Positions 18,305 to 28,023 of a DNA stretch of 64,000 bases are shown piece after piece (position 1 is the first letter of the stretch; each line of letters starts with the position of its first letter). Both the position numbers and the translations under genes were made by a program. The DNA is from Solirubrobacteraceae bacterium (GTDB lineage: Bacteria > Actinomycetota > Thermoleophilia > Solirubrobacterales > Solirubrobacteraceae). Where the stretch lies: the NCBI GenBank assembly GCA_030447785.1, contig JAUJOF010000004.1, positions 247,307 to 311,306 on the forward strand, in the 5' to 3' direction. The notes under the pieces were generated by a model that was given only the letters and a program-made list of their open reading frames with translations, ran no database searches and was not told the origin of the DNA.

Positions 18305-18703
18305 CTAAGAACTCGCGCCGACCGACGGGCGCTCGATCAGCTCGATCCGGTAGCCGTCGGGATCGCGGACGAAGCAGATGCGCGGGCCGCCCTCCCCGAC
18401 GTGGTAGGGCGGCTTCTCGGGTCCGATTCCCTGTGCCTCCAGCGCGGCCAGCTTGGCATCGAGGTCCTCGACGGTCACCGCGATGTGGTTGTAGCCCGTG
18501 CCGAGGTCGTAGCTCTCCACGCCCGGGTTCTTGGTCAGCTCGAGGCGGTCGCCGTCGCCGGGCAGGCCCATGAACACGTTGGTCGCGCCGTCGGGGAGGT
18601 CCATCCGCCGGCGATCCTCGAAGCCCAGCGCCTCGTAGAAGGACACGGAGCGCTCAACGTCCCCAATCCTGTAGCAGGTATGAATTAGCTGCTCGGTGGT
18701 CAT
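18305..18703 (-). CDS. gloA: Lactoylglutathione lyase / glyoxalase I-type VOC protein
   Basis: 132 residues from the ATG at 18703. Metal-ligand positions of glyoxalase I are present: His in LIHTCYRIGD, Glu in DRLELTKNPG, His in GYNHIAVTVED and Glu in GYRIELIE. The YDLGTGYNHIAV motif is characteristic of GloA, which isomerises the methylglyoxal-thiol hemithioacetal. As actinobacteria usually use mycothiol, the thiol cofactor may differ. Divergently transcribed from the AarF gene with only 28 bp between start codons. Confidence 0.88.
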   Translation of the reverse strand: MTTEQLIHTCYRIGDVERSVSFYEALGFEDRRRMDLPDGATNVFMGLPGDGDRLELTKNPGVESYDLGTGYNHIAVTVEDLDAKLAALEAQGIGPEKPPYHVGEGGPRICFVRDPDGYRIELIERPSVGASS

Positions 18704-18731
18704 GCCTTCGGACAGTACCCTCGCAACGCGC

Positions 18732-20138
18732 ATGGCCGACAAGGACTCCATCCCCACCTCCCGCATCCGCCGCTCGGGGCGCATGGCCCGGCTGGGCGCC
18801 GAGACCGCGGCGCGTACCTTCGGAACCAAGGCGGCCAATCTGGGCCGCGACGAGGAGGGCCGCCGCGACGCCGCGTCGCGACGCCAGCTGGAGACCGCGG
18901 AGCAGATCGTCGCCGCGCTGGGGACGATGAAGGGTGCGGCCATGAAGCTCGGCCAGGTCATGTCGTTCCTCGACGTGGGCCTGGTGCCCGAGGAGCACCG
19001 CGAGGCCTTTCAGGCCAAGCTGGCCGAGCTGCGCGACGCGGCGCCCAAGGTCTCCTTCAGGGACATGAAGGGCGTGATCGAGGGCGAGTACGGCGAGAAG
19101 CTCGACGACGTCTTCGAGACCTTCGACCCGGTGCCCATCGCGGCGGCCTCGATCGGCCAGGTCTACAAGGCGCGCCTGCCGGCACCGACCCCGAAGGGGT
19201 TGGTGGGGCGCGACGTCGCCGTCAAGGTCCAGTACCCGGGCGTGGCCAACGCGGTGCGCGCCGACATGCAGAACCTCGGCCTGATCCTGCGCCTGATGAA
19301 GCGCATCGCCCCCGGCCTCGATCCCAAGGCCATCGCCCTGGAGGTGCGCACGCGCATCGAGGAGGAGCTCGACTACGAGCTCGAGGCCCAGAACCAGCGC
19401 ACGCTGGCGCGCATCTTCCGCGGCCATCCGTTCATCCACGTCCCCGCGGTGATGACCTCGCTGTCGCGCGAGAAGGTCATCGTCAGCGAGTTCGTCGACG
19501 GGCGCGGCTTCGAGGAGATCAAGCAACTGCCCCAGGACGAGCGCGACCGCATCGGCGAGATCGTCTACCGCTTCTACTTCGGCTGCATGTACCGCCACCA
19601 CCAGTTCAGCGGCGACCCGCATCCGGGCAACTCGCTGCTCATGGGGGACGGACGGATGGCCTTCATCGACTTCGGGCTGTTCAAGCACATCCCCGCCGAG
19701 GCGGCGGAGTTCGAGCTGCAGTCCCAGCGCCTGGGCGTGGCCCGGGACGCCAGAGGCCTCGTCGAGCACCTGCACCGAGGCGGCTGGCTCGGCGATCCCT
19801 CGCGCTACTCCGAGGAGGGCCTGCTCGCCCAGTTCGACGACCTCACGTGGTGGTACACGCGCGACGAGGAGGTGGCGCTCGACTCCGACATCGCCACCGA
19901 GGTGTTCATCCAGATGGGCGACATGCGCTCGGACCACTTCCAGCAGATGCGCCATGAGACACTGCCCCCCGACCACCTCTTCGGCCGCCGCCTGGAGACG
20001 CTGACGCTGGCGGTCATGAGTCAGCTCGAGGCGCGGGGCAACTGGCACCGGATCGCCCGCGAGTGGATCTTCGGCGACGCGCCCGCCACCGAGCTCGGCC
20101 GCCAGGAGGCCGAGTTCTACGCCCGCGCCGCCGCGTAG
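18732..20138 (+). CDS. AarF/ABC1/UbiB family atypical kinase
   Basis: 468 residues. UbiB-family hallmarks: the KxGQ motif (MKLGQVMSF, Lys72-Gln75), the Ala-rich loop AAASIGQV in place of the Gly-rich loop, VKVQYPGV (ATP-binding Lys), SGDPHPGNSL (catalytic Asp/Asn) and FIDFGLFK (metal-binding Asp). These ATPases support isoprenoid-quinone or lipid metabolism; in an actinobacterium, menaquinone or membrane-lipid roles are possible but unproven. The ATG at 18732 is used; its upstream region is just 28 bp and is shared with the divergent gloA. The VTT gene follows 40 bp later. Confidence 0.9.
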   Translation: MADKDSIPTSRIRRSGRMARLGAETAARTFGTKAANLGRDEEGRRDAASRRQLETAEQIVAALGTMKGAAMKLGQVMSFLDVGLVPEEHREAFQAKLAELRDAAPKVSFRDMKGVIEGEYGEKLDDVFETFDPVPIAAASIGQVYKARLPAPTPKGLVGRDVAVKVQYPGVANAVRADMQNLGLILRLMKRIAPGLDPKAIALEVRTRIEEELDYELEAQNQRTLARIFRGHPFIHVPAVMTSLSREKVIVSEFVDGRGFEEIKQLPQDERDRIGEIVYRFYFGCMYRHHQFSGDPHPGNSLLMGDGRMAFIDFGLFKHIPAEAAEFELQSQRLGVARDARGLVEHLHRGGWLGDPSRYSEEGLLAQFDDLTWWYTRDEEVALDSDIATEVFIQMGDMRSDHFQQMRHETLPPDHLFGRRLETLTLAVMSQLEARGNWHRIAREWIFGDAPATELGRQEAEFYARAAA

Positions 20139-20178
20139 CGCAGGCACCCCCGCCCGGCTGGCGCGCCTGCGCCTGGGC

Positions 20179-20802
20179 GTGCTGGTCCTCGCCCTGACCG
20201 CCGTCTTCGCCCTGGTCGTGCTCGTCGTGGCCCGCTCCCCCGCGGCCATCCGCGAGACAGTCGACGACGCCGGCGGGTGGGCGCCCGTGGCCTACGTCCT
20301 GGTCGTGGCGCTGCTGACGTGCGCGTTCTTTCCCTTCCCGGTCATGGCCGTGGCCGGCGGCCTGCTCTTCGGCGTGGCCGCGGGCACGGCGCTTTCCACC
20401 GCCGGAGAGGCGATCGGCGCCGTGACCGCCTTCCTGATAGCGCGGTACGTGGCCCGCGCGGGCGCCGAGGACCTCGCCGGGCAGCGCCTGGGACGACTGC
20501 GAACCTTCGTCGCGCGGCGGGGCTTCGTGGCCGTCCTGTACGCGCGAATCATCCCCGGGGTCCCGCGCCACCTGGCCAACTACCTCTTCGGCATCACCCG
20601 GGTGACCCTGGCGGCCTACGCGCTGGCCACCGTGATCGGCGTCGTCCCGCGCGCCTACGCCTACACCGCGCTGGGCGGCACGCTGGGCGACCTCACCTCG
20701 CCGCAGTCGGTCATCGCCGTCGGGGTGCTGGTCGCCATGGCCCTGCTGGGACTGTTCATCCTGCGCCGCGAGGGGCGCTCGGGCGCCGCTCTGTCCGGTT
20801 AG
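20179..20802 (+). CDS. TVP38/TMEM64-type VTT-domain membrane protein
   Basis: 207 residues from a GTG, with about five hydrophobic segments. The VTT (SNARE-associated/DedA-like) motifs are recognisable: FFPFPVMAVAGGLLFGVAAG, then FLIARYVAR, ARIIPGVPRHLANYLFG and AYTALGGTLGD. VTT proteins include lipid scramblases/flippases; for bacterial TVP38 proteins the substrate is not settled. Same strand as and 40 bp downstream of the AarF gene, so possibly co-transcribed. The start is uncertain: no strong Shine-Dalgarno precedes it and non-standard upstream starts are conceivable. Confidence 0.83.
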   Translation: MLVLALTAVFALVVLVVARSPAAIRETVDDAGGWAPVAYVLVVALLTCAFFPFPVMAVAGGLLFGVAAGTALSTAGEAIGAVTAFLIARYVARAGAEDLAGQRLGRLRTFVARRGFVAVLYARIIPGVPRHLANYLFGITRVTLAAYALATVIGVVPRAYAYTALGGTLGDLTSPQSVIAVGVLVAMALLGLFILRREGRSGAALSG

Positions 20803-20886
20803 GGGGTGGCGCAGGCTGACCTCTCAGTTGCGCACGGCGTCGCTGCGCTCGTGCGTTGGTAGGGCGCCTGACTGCCCGGCGCCGGA

Positions 20887-22296
20887 TCAGGTCTGCGCCA
20901 CCTGGAACAGGCTGGTCGTCCCCGGCCGGCCGCTCGGCAGCCCCGCGGTCACGCCGATGCGCTCTCCGGGCGCCACCCAGCCCAGCTCCACCACGCGCCG
21001 TGCGGCGTCGTAGATGAGGTCCTCGGTGACCTCGTGGCGACGCATGGAGGCCGCGCGCACGCCCCACATCAGCCCGCAGCGGCGCACGGTCTCCTTGCCT
21101 GGCGACAGCGCGATGATCGGCACCTCGGGACGGTGGGCGCTGACCAGGCGCGCCGAGCGCCCCGACAGCGTGGGCACCACCAGCGCGGCCAGCTTGAGCT
21201 CGCGGGCGGCCACGCAGGCCGAGTGAGCCACCGTGTAGGCGGGGTCGCGGTCGTCGCGCGCCACCCGGTGGTCGTTCCAGTGCTGGTAGGGCAGGGCCTG
21301 CTCGGTGTGCAGCGCGATCGCGTTCATCATGGCCACCGTTCCCACCGGGTGCTCGCCCACGGCGGTCTCCTGGGAGAGCATCACGGCGTCGGTGCCGTCG
21401 AGGATCGCGTTGGCCACGTCGGCCACCTCGGCGCGCGTGGGGCGGCTGGCGGTGACCATGGAGTCGAGCATCTGTGTCGCGGTGATGGCCGGACGGGCCA
21501 GGCGACCGGCCATCGCGAGCAGGCGTTTCTGCACGAGCGGGACCTCCTCGATCGGCAGCTCGATGCCCAGGTCCCCGCGGGCCACCATGACGCAGTCGGC
21601 GACGGCGAGGATCTCCTCGGCGCGCTGCACCGCTTGGGGCTTCTCGATCTTGGCGATGAGCGGCAGGCGCGTGTGCTCGCGCACGTGCTCGATGTCCTCG
21701 GGGCTGCGCACGAAGCTCAGCGCCACCAGGTCGGTGCCCATCCGCTCTCCGGCGCCGAGCAGCTCGAGGTCGTCCTGGGGCACGGCGGGCAGCACGTCGA
21801 GCGGGCCGGGCACGTTGAGCCCCTGGCGCGAGGCCACCGCGCCGCCGACCTCCACCTCCGTGTCGATCTCGCCCTCGCCGGCGCGCACGCCGGTGACCTT
21901 CAGGCGGATCGCCCCGTCGGCCAGGTACATCACCTCGCCGGGGGACACGCCGTCGGCCAGGCCCGGGAAGCCGACGCTCATGCGCCGCGCGGTGCCGGCA
22001 CTGTCCGCCCCGCAGACGAACGTGAGGTGGTCCCCGCCGGCGAGCTCCACCAAGTCCTCCTCCAGCGGCCCGATGCGCAGCTTGGGCCCGGGGAGGTCCT
22101 GCAGGATGGCCACGGGTCGTCCCGCGCGCCCGGCCGCGTCGCGCACGCGGTGCGCCGTCTCGGCGTGCTCCTCGACCGACCCGTGGGAGAAGTTCAGCCG
22201 CGCGACGTCGAGGCCGGCGTCGACCATGCGCACCAGCGTCTCGGGCTCGCGCGAGGCCGGGCCGATCGTCGCGACGATCTTGGTGCGGCGCTCCAT
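20887..22296 (-). CDS. pyk: Pyruvate kinase
   Basis: 469 residues from the ATG at 22296 (MERRTKIVATIGPASR). It converts phosphoenolpyruvate and ADP to pyruvate and ATP, the last glycolytic step. Signature elements: LNFSHGSVEEH, DLPGPKLRIG, the active-site block PLIAKIEKPQAV with catalytic Lys, VARGDLGIEL and ITATQMLDSMV; the C-terminal allosteric domain has VPTLSGRSARLVSAHRP. Full length for the family. Converges with the VTT gene; stands apart from the PAP2 gene upstream. Confidence 0.97.
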   Translation of the reverse strand: MERRTKIVATIGPASREPETLVRMVDAGLDVARLNFSHGSVEEHAETAHRVRDAAGRAGRPVAILQDLPGPKLRIGPLEEDLVELAGGDHLTFVCGADSAGTARRMSVGFPGLADGVSPGEVMYLADGAIRLKVTGVRAGEGEIDTEVEVGGAVASRQGLNVPGPLDVLPAVPQDDLELLGAGERMGTDLVALSFVRSPEDIEHVREHTRLPLIAKIEKPQAVQRAEEILAVADCVMVARGDLGIELPIEEVPLVQKRLLAMAGRLARPAITATQMLDSMVTASRPTRAEVADVANAILDGTDAVMLSQETAVGEHPVGTVAMMNAIALHTEQALPYQHWNDHRVARDDRDPAYTVAHSACVAARELKLAALVVPTLSGRSARLVSAHRPEVPIIALSPGKETVRRCGLMWGVRAASMRRHEVTEDLIYDAARRVVELGWVAPGERIGVTAGLPSGRPGTTSLFQVAQT

Positions 22297-22349
22297 GGCC
22301 CGCACAATACGTCCCCGTCTGCCACGGGCGGCGCTCTGCCGGCGGTCGG

Positions 22350-22808
22350 CTACGAGGTCACGATGCGGCGCGCCCCCGCTCGCCCCAGCCACGCGCAGAG
22401 GCCCACGCCCACCGCGATGCCCACGGCGGCGCCCCCGACGATGTCCACGGGGACGTGGTAGTCGCCCAGAACGAGGGCGATCGCCTGCAGGGCGACCAGC
22501 GGGACCACGGCGCCCAGCCAGCGCCGGTCGCGGGCCACCAGGAAGACGGCCGCGGTGACCGCGTAGGCCGTGTGCCCGCTGGGGAAGAGCGGGTGGCCCG
22601 GCCAGACCTCGAGGGTCTTCCCCGCGAGCGTGACCAGGGCGGCCAGCAGCGCGGCGCCCAGGGCCCACAGCCGGAAGCGCCAGCGATCGTGCCCCGGTCC
22701 GCTCCAGCGGGGCGCCAGGAAGAGCAGACCCGTCCAGACGACCAGCAGCAGCTCTGCTGCGATCGCCCAGTAGAACGCCGCAGAGCCGGCCACATGGGCG
22801 AGCGTCAT
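22350..22808 (-). CDS. PAP2-family phosphatase (lipid phosphate phosphatase)
   Basis: 152 residues, about five membrane helices. The PAP2 motifs are PSGHTAYAV (motif 2, His) and GDYHVPVDIVGGAAVG (motif 3, His and Asp); the first motif is reduced, with KTLEVWPGHPLFP containing the expected Lys. Such enzymes dephosphorylate isoprenyl or glycerolipid phosphates at the membrane. The ATG at 22808 places a first helix (AFYWAIAAELLLVVWTG) at the N-terminus. It lies 68 bp downstream of the M29 aminopeptidase on the same strand and may belong to its transcript. Confidence 0.85.
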   Translation of the reverse strand: MTLAHVAGSAAFYWAIAAELLLVVWTGLLFLAPRWSGPGHDRWRFRLWALGAALLAALVTLAGKTLEVWPGHPLFPSGHTAYAVTAAVFLVARDRRWLGAVVPLVALQAIALVLGDYHVPVDIVGGAAVGIAVGVGLCAWLGRAGARRIVTS

Positions 22809-22876
22809 GGGCCGAGGGTACTCGCCGTCCCACGCGGATTCGCGTGTGGCGCGGATCCGCTCCAGCGGCGGCTGCG

Positions 22877-23970
<1,094 letters not shown>

Positions 23971-23974
<4 letters not shown>

Positions 23975-25158
23975 TGCGCACTCGCTCGCACTCCACCCCA
24001 GGCCTCGTCCAGCGCGGCCAGCGCCTCGGTCGGGTCAACCCCCAGCGCGCCGGCCAGAGCGCTCACCAAGCGGCGCTGGGGCTGGCGGCGCGCGCCGGTG
24101 CCCATGACCCCGATCCGCCACGCCCGGCCGGCCAGCGGGCCCAGGCCGCCGGAGACCTCGATGCCGTGGTCGAGCAGGAGCATGCGGCGCACCGCGGCCT
24201 CGTCGATGTCCTCGGGGACCCGCACCGCCAGCAGCGGCCACAGCGCCTCGCCCTCGGGGGCCAGGCGCTCGAAGCCCAGGCCCAGAAGGGCCACCCGCAG
24301 CGCCTCGTGAGCTTGGCGGTGACGCGCCCAGCGGGCCTCGAGGCCCTCCTCCGCCACGAGGCGCAGCCCCTCGCGCAGCGCGTAGACGAGGTTGATGGGC
24401 GCGGTGTGGTGGTAGGCGCGCCCGCCGTCGCCCTGCCAGTACGACAGCACCAGCGACAGGTCGAAATACCAGGAGCGCACCGGCGAAGAGCGCGCCCGCA
24501 GCTTGGCCAGGGCCCGCTCGCCCGCGGTGAAGGGCGCGAGCCCCGGTGGCACGTTCAGGCACTTCTGCGTGCCGCTGAAGGCGGCGTCCACCCCCGCGTC
24601 GTCCAGCGCGAGCGGGTGGCCGGCCAGCGAGGTCACGCAGTCGATCATGAACAGCGCGTCGTGCTCGCGGCAGGCCTGCCCGAGCCCGTCCAGCGGCTGG
24701 GCCACGCCGGTCGAGGTCTCCCCGTGCACCACGACCATGGCGTCCAGCCCGCCACGCGCGGCCTCGATCAGCCGGGCGGGGTCGATGGCCCGGCCCCACT
24801 CGGCCTCCACGCGCACGACGTCGGCGCCCGCGCGGGCCAGCTGGTCGGCCATCCGCTCTCCGAAGAGCCCGTGCACGCCGCACACCACGCGGTCGCCCGG
24901 CTCGACGAAGTTGCCCACCAGCGCATCCATCCCCGCGCTGCCGGTGCCGCTGATGGGCAGCGTCGCGCGGTTGGCCGTGGCGAAGGTCGCGCGCAGCAGC
25001 TCGGCCAGGTCGTCCATGATCACGGCGAAGGCCGGGTCCAAGTGCCCGATGGTCGGCCAGGCCAGCGCGTCGAGCACCTCGCGGGGCACGGGGCTGGGGC
25101 CCGAGCCCAGCAGCAGCCGCTCGGGCGGGCGGCCGGCCGGCGCCGCGGCCGCGCTCAC
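23971..25158 (-). CDS. Class V aminotransferase (alanine/serine-glyoxylate type)
   Basis: 395 residues, PLP fold type I. N-terminal LLGSGPSPVPREVLDAL, active-site lysine in SGTQKCLNVPPG, and cofactor Asp in MIDCVTSLAGHPL are all as in alanine-glyoxylate/serine-pyruvate aminotransferases; HGETSTGVAQPL is the conserved glyoxylate-type motif. The substrate pair cannot be fixed from sequence. Coupled at both ends by 4-bp overlaps with the small upstream gene and the M29 peptidase, implying a shared amino-acid-handling operon. Confidence 0.9.
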
Positions 25159-25508
25159 GGCGCTTGCACGTCGGGGAAGTGCTCGGCCAGGTGCTCGCGC
25201 AGCGCGTCGCGCACGAAGCGCCGCTCGTCCTGGGTAGCCAGGCGAAAGCGCCCCAGCAGCTCGCGCTGGTCCTCGGCGGGCACGCCGTCGATCTCCCAGC
25301 GCACGGCCAGGCGCTCGAAGAGGAACTCGACGGCGCGCTGCCAGGAGTCCTCGGTCGAGCGCCCCTGGTCGTGCAGGACGGCGGCGTACTCGCGCCGCGT
25401 GGCGGGCGTGAGCGCTCCGCGCAGGGTCAGCACGCCCTCCTCACCGGCCGAGCGGTACTCGCTGGGCGGCGCCTTGACCCGGCCCCGCTCGCGCGCGCGC
25501 CTGCCCAC
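25155..25508 (-). CDS. Conserved hypothetical protein
   Basis: 117 residues from a GTG at 25508, which follows the upstream stop by 5 bp; its own stop overlaps the aminotransferase start by 4 bp. Basic N-terminus (GRRARERGRVKAPPSEY), then a helical, mixed-charge body (TPATRREYAAVLHDQ, AVEFLFERLAVRWEIDGVP, FRLATQDERRFVRDALREH). No family recognised and no membrane segment. Its tight coupling suggests a function tied to the aminotransferase/MBL operon. Confidence 0.65.
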   Translation of the reverse strand: MGRRARERGRVKAPPSEYRSAGEEGVLTLRGALTPATRREYAAVLHDQGRSTEDSWQRAVEFLFERLAVRWEIDGVPAEDQRELLGRFRLATQDERRFVRDALREHLAEHFPDVQAP

Positions 25509-25513
25509 CGCGG

Positions 25514-26833
25514 TCAGCCCGCCGCCGCGCGCTCGAGGGCCTCGCGCACGTCGCCGCGCACGGGCTCGGCGTGGCCGGGCCAGGCCGCGGCGGGCTCCAG
25601 CGCGGCCAGCTTGCGCAGCGAGGCCCGCGCCATCTCCGTGTCCAGGTTGTAGGCCTCGAAGGGCAGCGCGGGCTCCTGGGCGCGACCCCAGAGGTCGACC
25701 GTGTAGAACGCGTCGCTGACCAGGGCCAGACGGTCCTCGGCGCGCCACAGCGCGATCAGCCCGGGGGCGTGGCCGGGCAGGTGGATCACCTCGAAGCCCG
25801 CGACCGTGTCGCCCTCCACCACCGTCTCGGTGATGCGCACCGGCCCCCCGTCCCAGAAGCGCGGGTGGAGTACGCGGGTGTGGGCGATCCGGTGGATGGC
25901 AGGCAGTTTGTCGAGCTGCCAGTAGCGCCAGCCGCCGGTGCCCTCGGCGTCGGCCACCTCGTCGGGGTGGCAGAGCGCCGGGATGTCGAAGGCCGGCGCC
26001 GTCCCGCGGTGGTCGGGGTGCCCGTGGCTCAGCACGATGCGGTCGATGCCCCCCAGGCGGGCGGCCGCGGCGCGGACCTGCGCGGTCATGTACCGCCCGC
26101 CCGCGTCGAACATCGTGAGGCCGGCGCCATCGCGCAGGAGGTACACGTTGCAGTCGCCGGGGAAGCCGCCCTGCACGCGCCACACGCCCGCGGCGATCTC
26201 CTCGGGCTCGGTCGAGCCGCCCAGGCGCCCGGCCACCGTGGTCCTGGCGTTCAGCGCCCGGGTCAGCCCCGCCTCGGCGGGTGAGCCCTGGGGCGGCATG
26301 GCGCCCAGCTGGCGGGCGATCGTGGCGTTGTCGGTGTAGGACATCAGGCGCCCCACGCGTCCCTCGCGCGCCCACAGGACGTCCATGCCCTCGACCGACA
26401 CCCCCGCGCCGTTGGGCGCGAAGCCCTGGAAGCGTCCGGGCCCGGCGAAGGTGCCCCGCGCGCGCCAGCGCACCACGGCGCGGTCACCCTCGCTGATCAG
26501 ATCCAGGACCTCCAGGCGGAAGTCGGGGAAGGCGGCGTAGAGCTCGTCGAACCAGGCGACGGCCTCCCACTTGCCGGCCGGGCCCCAGGTGCCGTACATC
26601 GTCAGATCGCTGGCCTCGTCGTGGTACCACTCGCGCTGGGCGGTGCGCTCCCCGCGCTCCAGCGCACCGAAGTACCCGCGCGCCACCGCGCCGGCGTCGT
26701 CCCCGGCGGCGCCCTGGACGCCGGCCTGGGGCGTCCCGCGCGCGGCGCGCTCCTCGGCCTCGAACTCCTCGGCCTCCAGCGCGGCGAACTCCGCGGTGGT
26801 CTGGGGTGCCTGTGGGTTGTCGCGCTCGGCCAT
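25514..26833 (-). CDS. SnoaL-like domain fused to a metallo-beta-lactamase-fold hydrolase
   Basis: 439 residues from the ATG at 26833, preceded on its strand by GGAGGA. After a Glu/Ala-rich leader, residues ~55-165 form a SnoaL/NTF2-like domain (GAVARGYFGALERGE, WFDELYAAFPDFRLEVLDL, SVEGMDVLWAREGRVGRL), the ester-cyclase type. Residues ~215-439 form an MBL-fold domain with the metal motif LSHGHPDHRG, later HLPGHAPG, LVSDAF and AWPGHAEP. MBL enzymes hydrolyse esters, thioesters or lactams; SnoaL domains bind small hydrophobic molecules. The two may act sequentially on one metabolite. First gene of the coupled minus-strand operon. Confidence 0.85.
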   Translation of the reverse strand: MAERDNPQAPQTTAEFAALEAEEFEAEERAARGTPQAGVQGAAGDDAGAVARGYFGALERGERTAQREWYHDEASDLTMYGTWGPAGKWEAVAWFDELYAAFPDFRLEVLDLISEGDRAVVRWRARGTFAGPGRFQGFAPNGAGVSVEGMDVLWAREGRVGRLMSYTDNATIARQLGAMPPQGSPAEAGLTRALNARTTVAGRLGGSTEPEEIAAGVWRVQGGFPGDCNVYLLRDGAGLTMFDAGGRYMTAQVRAAAARLGGIDRIVLSHGHPDHRGTAPAFDIPALCHPDEVADAEGTGGWRYWQLDKLPAIHRIAHTRVLHPRFWDGGPVRITETVVEGDTVAGFEVIHLPGHAPGLIALWRAEDRLALVSDAFYTVDLWGRAQEPALPFEAYNLDTEMARASLRKLAALEPAAAWPGHAEPVRGDVREALERAAAG

Positions 26834-26892
26834 GTGTCTCCTCCGCTGGTCCCGGACGGCGAACACTAGGGCCTATCTCGGTGGGCCGGCCG

Positions 26893-26983
26893 TCCCGGGC
26901 GGATCGCGTAGCGATCTGCCCGGGACTCGCCGCCGGAACGGCGAAGCGATCTTCTCTCGAAGGATCGACATGGATGTCGATCC
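26893..26983. promoter_or_regulatory. Cluster of strong hairpins between divergent MBL genes
   Basis: In the 185-bp gap between two divergent MBL-type genes are: a 15-bp stem (26893-26925, TCCCGGGCGGATCGC with its complement, one G-U, 3-nt loop GTA), a small CGCCG/CGGCG hairpin (26929-26943), an imperfect GATC-containing one, and a perfect 10-bp stem GGATCGACAT/ATGTCGATCC (26962-26983, loop GG). The role is unknown: structured leader, repeat or operator set. Confidence 0.55.
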
Positions 26984-27018
26984 CGTCCCCTGAGAAGGGC
27001 CTCTAGTGTCCTCCCACG

Positions 27019-28017
27019 ATGCCGGCAGGGACCCGGAGGAAGGAGCTGGGCCGGGGCGAGCGCGTGCTGCCCGGCCTGTGGCGGCTGCGCCTGCCGCTGC
27101 CCTGGCCGGGGGTGCCCCACGGCAACGCGTGGGCCGTGGCCGCCGGCGACGGCGTCGTGCTCTTCGACACCGGCGTGCACGAGCCGGGTTCGCTGGCCCA
27201 CCTCGAGCGCGCGATGGACCAGGTCGGCCTGCGCCTGGAGCACGTGCGCCTCGTGGTGTGCACCCACGCCCACGCCGACCACTACGGCGAGGCGGCCACG
27301 ATTGTGGACCGCGCCGGCTGCGAGCTTTGGATGCACCCCGACCACGGCCACATGAGCCGCGCGGCCGCCGACCCCGACGCGGCGTGGGAGCGCCGCCTGG
27401 AGGTGGCGCGCTCGAGCGGCGTGCCCGAGGAGCCGCTGCAGCGCATCGCGCAGGCCCGCCGCCGCTGGGGCTCGGGCATCGCGCGGGTGGTGGAGCCCGA
27501 CCGCGACCTGTTGTCCGGTGTGGAGATCACGACCGATCTGGGACACTGGACGGCCATCGAGACGCCCGGCCACGCGCCCTCGCACGTGTGCCTGTTCCAG
27601 CCCGAGCGACGGCTGCTGATCTCCGGCGACCACCTGTTGGGCCGCGTCTCGCTGTACTACGACTTCGGCCACACGCCCGATCCCGTGGGGGAGTTCCTGA
27701 CCTCGCTTGACCACGTCGAGGCGCTGGACGCGCGCCTGTGCCTAGCGGGCCACGGGCGCACCTTCACCGACGTGCAGGCCCACATCGAGGCCAACCGTGC
27801 GCTGGTCGCCCAGCGCCTGGCGCGGGTCAGCGCGGTGCTGGCCGAGCACGGGCCGATCACCGCCTTCGACGCCGTCCCGCTGGTCTACGGCGAGGCCGTG
27901 ACGGACCTCAACGCGAGCTGGTGGCTGTCCGAGACACTCAGCTACCTGACCCATCTGGAGGCGCTGGGCGAGGTCCGCCGGGAAGGCGCTGAGACCCAGA
28001 CCTGGGCTACCGTCTAG
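27019..28017 (+). CDS. MBL-fold metallo-hydrolase
   Basis: 332 residues. N-terminal beta strands (LWRLRLPLPWPGVPHGN), metal motif THAHADHYG (HxHxDH), then ETPGHAPSHVC (His), LISGDHLLG (Asp) and CLAGHGRTF (His), followed by a C-terminal winged-helix-like extension (AQRLARVSAVLAEHGP, YLTHLEALGEVRR) as in LACTB2-like proteins. Substrate unknown; the C-terminal domain favours the endoribonuclease/hydroxyacyl-type branch but does not decide. It is followed by metF after 6 bp, so the two are probably co-transcribed. Confidence 0.87.
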   Translation: MPAGTRRKELGRGERVLPGLWRLRLPLPWPGVPHGNAWAVAAGDGVVLFDTGVHEPGSLAHLERAMDQVGLRLEHVRLVVCTHAHADHYGEAATIVDRAGCELWMHPDHGHMSRAAADPDAAWERRLEVARSSGVPEEPLQRIAQARRRWGSGIARVVEPDRDLLSGVEITTDLGHWTAIETPGHAPSHVCLFQPERRLLISGDHLLGRVSLYYDFGHTPDPVGEFLTSLDHVEALDARLCLAGHGRTFTDVQAHIEANRALVAQRLARVSAVLAEHGPITAFDAVPLVYGEAVTDLNASWWLSETLSYLTHLEALGEVRREGAETQTWATV

Positions 28018-28023
28018 GGCGTC

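Noticed and set aside
26866..27714. Minus-strand frame antisense to the second MBL gene
   Set aside because: Shadow of the MBL gene with no recognisable domain.
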